This document shows, piece by piece, positions 58,972 to 64,000 of a stretch of DNA of 64,000 nt. The notes below the pieces were generated by a model, which did no database searches, had not been told where the DNA came from, and was given only the letters and a program-made list of their open reading frames with translations. Origin of the DNA: Telmatactis stephensoni (taxonomy: Eukaryota; Cnidaria; Anthozoa; Actiniaria; Isophelliidae). The translations under genes were made by a program, and so were the position numbers. How positions within the stretch are numbered: position 1 is the stretch's first letter; each line of letters opens with the position of its first letter. The stretch lies in assembly GCA_029948255.1 (NCBI GenBank), contig JALIZF010001725.1, forward strand, positions 186,001 to 250,000. Reading direction: 5' to 3'.

Positions 58972-59751
58972 GTAGGTATTAATGAAAAAAGATTGGAAAA
59001 TATCTACAAGTGACTGAAATACTCAATATTGTAAAGTCTACACCTTTAAAGTCATTGCACATTGCAGTCGAGATCATTTTAGTGTAATTATATTGATGCA
59101 TAATATGAACTAAATAATGAGTGCCAACTATTTCTAATTTGAAACCTTTCAGTTTTATGTCCTTCACTTCCTTCATTAGCCATGTGAAAACCTTTAATAG
59201 AGAAAATATATTTTAAGCTTGAATTTTCAGTTCTCTCTGGCTCGCAAATGCTGACAATAATCATGTTGTGGAATAGACTGTACTGAAACGAAGTTACGAA
59301 GTCGAATTATAGTCTAGTCTAGTCTATTAAGTATTCCACTCTTCAACTTTCAGACAAAACTAAAAAAAATTTTTAAATACTTGATATTGCTTCGTAGCCG
59401 GTTTGCGGAGGTCTTGAAAAATTAATATGTTTTCTAGAGATTCTACCAAATTATCCTGGCCACTTTTATAGCTTTTACCACAACCTTTAGTATCAAACAT
59501 TAATATCATTCCCATTTTGTCAGTAGACCTGATATTTATTCATATCAATTGTGTCAAATGTTTATTTTTAACACACAATGTTTAATATCATCACGCAATC
59601 TGAGCAATGGAACATCGTGTTACACAAATAGATGTTGCGAAAACTGAATCCCCTATCCAGGAACTTCATAAATCATTTCTTTGTGAATAGAAAATCTGCC
59701 TTGTTAAATATTTCTTCATATACAGACTTTTGCCTTCAGATGAATTTTAAA

Positions 59752-60027
59752 AGCATTCAAAACTAGAAAATGCAAATGAGATGACGTCACCCAGGAATTT
59801 GATGCCTCATTTTGTTTCAAATTTTCCAACAGGTGCATAAGGGTTAAGGAGTAAATATGTCCATAGATATAGGTTTCGTATGACTGTGAAAACGGCACCG
59901 CACGGTCACGACACAGTTACGGCAGGAATCTCAAATGTTTTTATAGATATCGGACACGGCACGGCGCGGTCCGTTTCACACTCATACGAAATCTGCTCTC
60001 ATTTGCATTTTCTAATTTTGAATGCTT
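59752..60027. mobile_element. TTTCGTATGA-type MITE, copy 3, inside a larger inverted repeat
   Basis: The inner element (about 59865-59999) matches the copies at 8874 and 21050. It is bracketed by an outer inverted repeat GCATTCAAAACTAGAAAATG (from 59753) and its near-complement ending at about 60026, so either it inserted in an older palindrome or the family has a longer form. Lies between SVOP first exons 1C and 1D. Confidence 0.78.
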
Positions 60028-60777
60028 AATTTCTCTGAAGCGGGGAAATGTCTATATCAAGGAATATATCTGCCCAAATAAAGAACTTTTTTAATTTGCT
60101 TACATTATCGCATTCACTGCTGGTAGAGGCTTTCCTTGAAGGCAAACACTGCCAGCAGGGGAAACGAAAGTTTGAAAAGCTCTCTTCATCATGTAATTGC
60201 ATTTGTCTTATTTAAACAAATTAAATTTGAATCAGTTAAATAGCATCTTTTCAGGCTGTCACAATAAAGCGTTCTCGCTTGAAAACACATGCACAGTTTT
60301 CAAAGGGATTTGGCACTTCCATCTACTCATAAAACAACTTTTGTCTGAACAATGGTGCAAAAACGTAGGAAAGTGTGCTTTCTAGAGCGATAACACTTAA
60401 ACCGTGCAATAACTTAGTAACTAAATAGAGACAAATAGTAGCAAAACCCTTTGTTTTCTATTCTTTCATTAGTACTATTTGAACTTTTTAGTTAGTACTT
60501 GTTTCACGGTTTTAGTGCTATCGCTCTAATCTATCGATTGATGTGGTCGGGTCCTAAGATTTGTGTTCAATTTTTACAACGTTTTTCTGTAAAGGTGTCA
60601 AAATTGATTTCAAACCTGAGTTGCATTATGGGTAATGACAGTACGTGATTGAGCAAGAGGCCGGTTGTTGTTGTGTTGTCTGTCTACTACATTCGGCCTG
60701 ATCGCCTTTATACATTACCGATAAGACTTCAAAACTATAACGTGTAAACCTTTCAAGGAAAAACTTGATCATTAAAA

Positions 60778-60976
60778 ATGTCGGATAGCGAAGATGGAGA
60801 CGAGATTTCAGTCAGTTTTACTGGAGATACAAGCCGATCAAGGCTTTTGCCTCGACACCAGCGAGGAAGAAAATTGAAAGAAATGAGAGAATTACAGCCG
60901 CTGGTACAGGACAATCAGGAAGTACCAAGTTTTGAGAGAGAAAATCGTGAGCAAGACGAGACAGTTAACGCTGAAG
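60778..60976 (+). CDS. SVOP: SVOP-like gene, alternative first exon 1D (66 codons)
   Basis: Nearest first exon. Encodes an acidic tail starting MSDSEDGDEISVSFTGD and ends GAAG before GTGAAC in phase 1. SVOP proteins characteristically have an acidic cytosolic N-terminus, so this is the best candidate for the main isoform, although its donor is weaker than those of 1B and 1C. Confidence 0.6.
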
Positions 60977-61362
60977 GTGAACTGATTGCGTAGTGAATTG
61001 CGTAGAGAATAAACAGAATTATAGTTTTAGACGAGGAAATCAGTGGAGCCATCCATCCGTAGCTGTTAGCTCTGACTTCATGATATTTCGAGCACAACAT
61101 TGGTGTGTCGGTGATATCTGTCAATTCCTGTCCCAAGAATGAGTTTTAATCGTGCGAATCTGATAGTAAATTCCAGTCATTCTCGTTTTATAACATTCAA
61201 ATATTTACATCCAAGCTTCCCAAGCAAGCGATTATTGACATTTTGCGTTATATTATTTACATAACAGTCTTAATTTATGAATTGATTGAAAAATATTATT
61301 GCTCTCGAATTCGAGGAGAATTTTATCTGACTGAATTAACAACTTCGACTTTTCTTTTGTAG

Positions 61363-64000
61363 ATGAGAAGGAAAATTACGATGTATCGGACGCCGTAGAA
61401 AAAATTGGGTTCGGAAAATTTCAAGCTAGACTAATCGGAATCGTCGGTTTTTTTGTGGTAAGTTTTAAACAATTGTCTACTGAATGAATTATATTTATAA
61501 AATACCGTTTCTTACGTGAAGTGTTAATCTAGATCGCAGATGCTCTTGAAATGATGTTATTGTCGATATTAGCACCAACTATACGCTGTATATGGCATTT
61601 GAATTCTGTAGAAGAAGCTTTTATAACTACGGTGAGTTTGTGTTTAACAAATAAACAAAGTTGAGAATGAAATAGAAATAAATTGCTTTGCTCGATCTGA
61701 TAAGACAGAAATAAATTGTTTACTGATACAGGGCTAGGTAAAGCGTGGCTGTTTTGGTTTAAGTGAAATTAGCTTAATACCGCCGTTTGCATAATTAGAC
61801 TAAATAAAAGCTCGACAGAGGCGGTGAGTTTCTATACTACTTTCTGAACACTTTGTTGGCTTCCCGGTAGCCCAGTGACCAAATCCCAATCGAGACTAAT
61901 ACTCCAGTTTCTGCGTTAGCCTCGATTAGATGTGAGATATTCAAAGAAATCAAGCAAACCCCAGAGGGGTTAATGACTTGAACACAAAAGAATATATTAC
62001 GCGGTATTGAGGCTAACGCTGAGCAAAATGAACTCGAAACTGGAGTATTTAACCGACGGGACATGTCATTATGCAAACGGTGGTAATTGCGCGCATTGAA
62101 TAGTACTTTAAATTTTGTAAATGTAGATAAGTTGAGCCCAGTTTCTTCATTTTTGATAGCACTGTTTTTCTTTTGTTACTTTTAATTTCTTTATTTGTTT
62201 TTCATTTGATTTAAAATTCAAGCCAAAATAGGTAAAAGTAATTCTTGAGAATTTGCAACATTGTTGTGTAATTGAGACAAATTCAATTATAATAATGATG
62301 ACGATGATGATAATGATGTTGATGATAATAAAATTCAGCTACGAGAATCGTATTTCTGCATCTACTTTATATATAGGTTGTATTCATTGGAATGATGCTG
62401 GGATCGTCGTTCTGGGGCTGGATAGCTGACTCCTTAGGAAGGCATCTTGTAAGTGGAGGTGCTCGTTCGTTCGTTCGTTCGTTCGTTCGTTCGTTCGTTC
62501 GTTCGTTCGTTCGTTCGTTCGTTCGTTCGTTCGTTCGTTCGTACGTTCGTTCGTTCGTTCGTTCGTTCGTTCGTTCGTTCGTTCGTTCGTTCGTTCGTTC
62601 ATTCATTCGTTCATTCATTCAGTTGTTCATTCATTTATTCATTCGTCCCTTAATTCGTTCGTTCTTTCAATCATTGATTAACTTATTCATTTATTCTCTC
62701 ATTCATACTTTCACTTGCTTGTAAAACAGTTCGTCTGTTTGTTAATTCATTCAATTTCACAGGAGGGTGTAAATGGGGGTATAAGAGATTGTCAGTTAAC
62801 TTTTGATTTAAATTTTGGATATAAGCTGTGAGCCAATTTTTGTCGCGTTTACTTAAAAACATTGACAATCATTAATTTTCATTTCTCAGTTTACTAGCTA
62901 CAAATTAAAATTTTAGGTTATTTGTCAGTTAACAACTAATTTTAGAACTATTAAACTCCACCAAGAGACCATAATACTAAGAGAGCGAAGCTCAGTATTG
63001 ATGTCTGTGCCATGTTCGTGGCGGCTAAGGCTATTTTTAGTAACTTCGCCATCGCGCGCGCAAGGCTCTTAAACAATAGAATTCAAACGGTCCCGTCCGC
63101 GCGCACGTCAAAAATCAAATTCTATTGGTTGAGGGACTTGCGCGCGCGATGGCGAAGTTACTAAAAATAGCCTTAGCCGCCACAAACATGGCACAGACAT
63201 CAATACTGAGCTTCGCTCTCTTAGTATTATGGTCTCTTGACTCCACTGACACCCTCTCATATCTACCAATCGATTTTTGTTAAATTCAGACTGTCACCCT
63301 ATCTGCAGCTTGGATTTTCTACTTTGGTCTCCTTAGTGCTTTCTCTCCTCACTACTACTGGATTATCGCACTTCGGTGTCTTGTGGGTTTTGGAATTGGC
63401 GGGGCACCGCAAGCGTAAGTCTTCATCTTGATATATTACTGGTATCAACTCGACTGTCGAATATAATCCTCGTCATTTCTGACGATGGCAGACCCTCTGT
63501 TTTTCACCACTGAAGCCATTTTGCCGAGCGGTTCATTAGTTTACCCGGCGGACGAGTCATAATATGCAGTTTTCATTCGTCTGTCACAAAGTGCGGACAG
63601 GTATCTACAGCGCATGCTCAGATTGTCGAAAGTCCGCCGAGTAAACGGTCAAACGAGTGTCTTTGCTGGCTGTTAGGCCAGTGTAATTTCACCACTTTTT
63701 TCAAGATTTTTTTTGCTTCTCCTTCTTCAGGACAACTTTGCTCTCTGAATTTTTACCGTTAAAGGCCAGGGCAATATCTATATTATCTTTAGCTGTAAGT
63801 ACTCTATTTCTAATATCTTTACTTGCTGGTTGCTTTCAAAAGACTGTCAATAAGCGTTTTCTCTGCTTTTCAGATATTTTGGGCGATAGGATCAACGTTT
63901 ACAGTTGCCGTAGCAATGGTTGTCATGCCAACCTTAGGCTGGCGGTGGCTTCTGGGAATTCTGTGTCTTCCACTGATGGTATTCTTATTAATGAGCAAGG
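61363..64000 (+). CDS. SVOP: SVOP/SV2-like major facilitator transporter, common exons 2-7 (partial)
   Basis: SVOP is a 12-span major facilitator protein of synaptic vesicles, related to SV2; its substrate is not established. Exons 61363-61457, 61533-61631, 62377-62448, 63290-63414, 63731-63794 and 63874 to the edge join in frame. Family blocks in order: [14 protein letters not shown] (just before helix 1), [15 protein letters not shown] (helix 1 end, with the acidic pair of the SV2/SVOP group), [21 protein letters not shown] (helix 2 and the loop 2-3 GxxxDxxGR motif), [13 protein letters not shown] (helix 4), [12 protein letters not shown] and [11 protein letters not shown] (helix 6). About six of twelve helices are covered; the rest is beyond the window. 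Four possible first exons lie upstream. Introns hold a TTCG repeat, a MITE 50 bp before an acceptor, and another MITE. Confidence 0.93.
61779..62084. mobile_element. MITE in SVOP intron
   Basis: Terminal inverted repeats ACCGCCGTTTGCATAAT and ATTATGCAAACGGTGGT, flanked by AAT on both sides, a 3-bp target duplication as in PIF/Harbinger-like elements. A second inner inverted repeat (ACTCCAGTTTC) is visible. Confidence 0.8.
62462..62602. repeat. (TTCG)n microsatellite
   Basis: About 35 tetranucleotide units beginning 13 bp after the donor of SVOP exon 4, then decaying into CATT repeats to about 62710. Confidence 0.97.
62962..63239. mobile_element. 278-bp MITE, copy 2
   Basis: Same element, length and ends as the copy at 28258, with only a few differences. 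Flanked by ACTCCAC direct repeats (62955-62961 and 63240-63246), again 7 bp. Its right end is 50 bp before the acceptor of SVOP exon 5. Confidence 0.93.

Noticed and set aside
62367..62724. Arg-Ser-Phe-Val and Asn-Glu-Arg-Thr repeat proteins
   Set aside because: Translation of the TTCG satellite; only the first 24 codons (62377-62448) are real, as SVOP exon 4.

Overview
The window is intron-rich, AT-rich animal genomic DNA with short exons, no operons, conserved metazoan genes and very dense short inverted-repeat transposons. The gene set (rabaptin, TANGO2, a synaptic-vesicle-2-related transporter, a LicD/fukutin-type enzyme and a TIR-domain protein of a type expanded in invertebrates) and the repeats (jockey/CR1-like LINE, Penelope-like relic, many MITEs) suggest a marine invertebrate, most likely an anthozoan cnidarian. 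That assignment is inference; no species-specific marker was read.

Layout. 1-10201 (minus): 5' two thirds of a rabaptin-5 (RABEP1) gene, 13 exons that splice in frame. About 950 bp further on and divergent, 11148-14693 (plus): a complete four-exon TANGO2 gene. 14.7-26.4 kb is mostly non-genic (pentanucleotide satellite, a foldback element, MITEs), with one small two-exon candidate gene at 22436-23904. 26.5-29 kb holds a broken LINE with a 278-bp MITE nested in it. 31136-33116 (plus) is a coiled-coil coding region interrupted by a one-base frame change. 34.4-35.15 kb holds a Penelope-like relic and a decayed duplicate of the last exon of the next gene. 35608-40444 (minus) is a six-exon gene that assembles without error into a 299-residue protein with an N-terminal TIR domain and a C-terminal three-repeat beta-trefoil-like domain; it is the most interesting gene here. 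40.5-47.6 kb is MITEs and LINE tails. 47609-48318 (minus) is the main exon of a LicD-family membrane enzyme, possibly starting from an exon at 55191. In its possible first intron, 48538-52580 is a 4-kb composite foldback: inverted arrays of a 53-bp repeat surrounding two tandem giant palindromes inserted at a TTAA. 55725-64000 (plus, running off the window) is an SVOP/SV2-like transporter gene with four alternative first exons, all ending in the same splice phase.

Functional themes. Rabaptin (Rab5/Rab4 endosome tethering), TANGO2 and SVOP all relate to membrane traffic or vesicles, but nothing shows co-regulation. The TIR/beta-trefoil protein looks like an innate-immunity or NAD-metabolism gene with remnants of local tandem duplication. 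Exon boundaries were placed by hand from splice consensus plus frame continuity; no transcript data were available.
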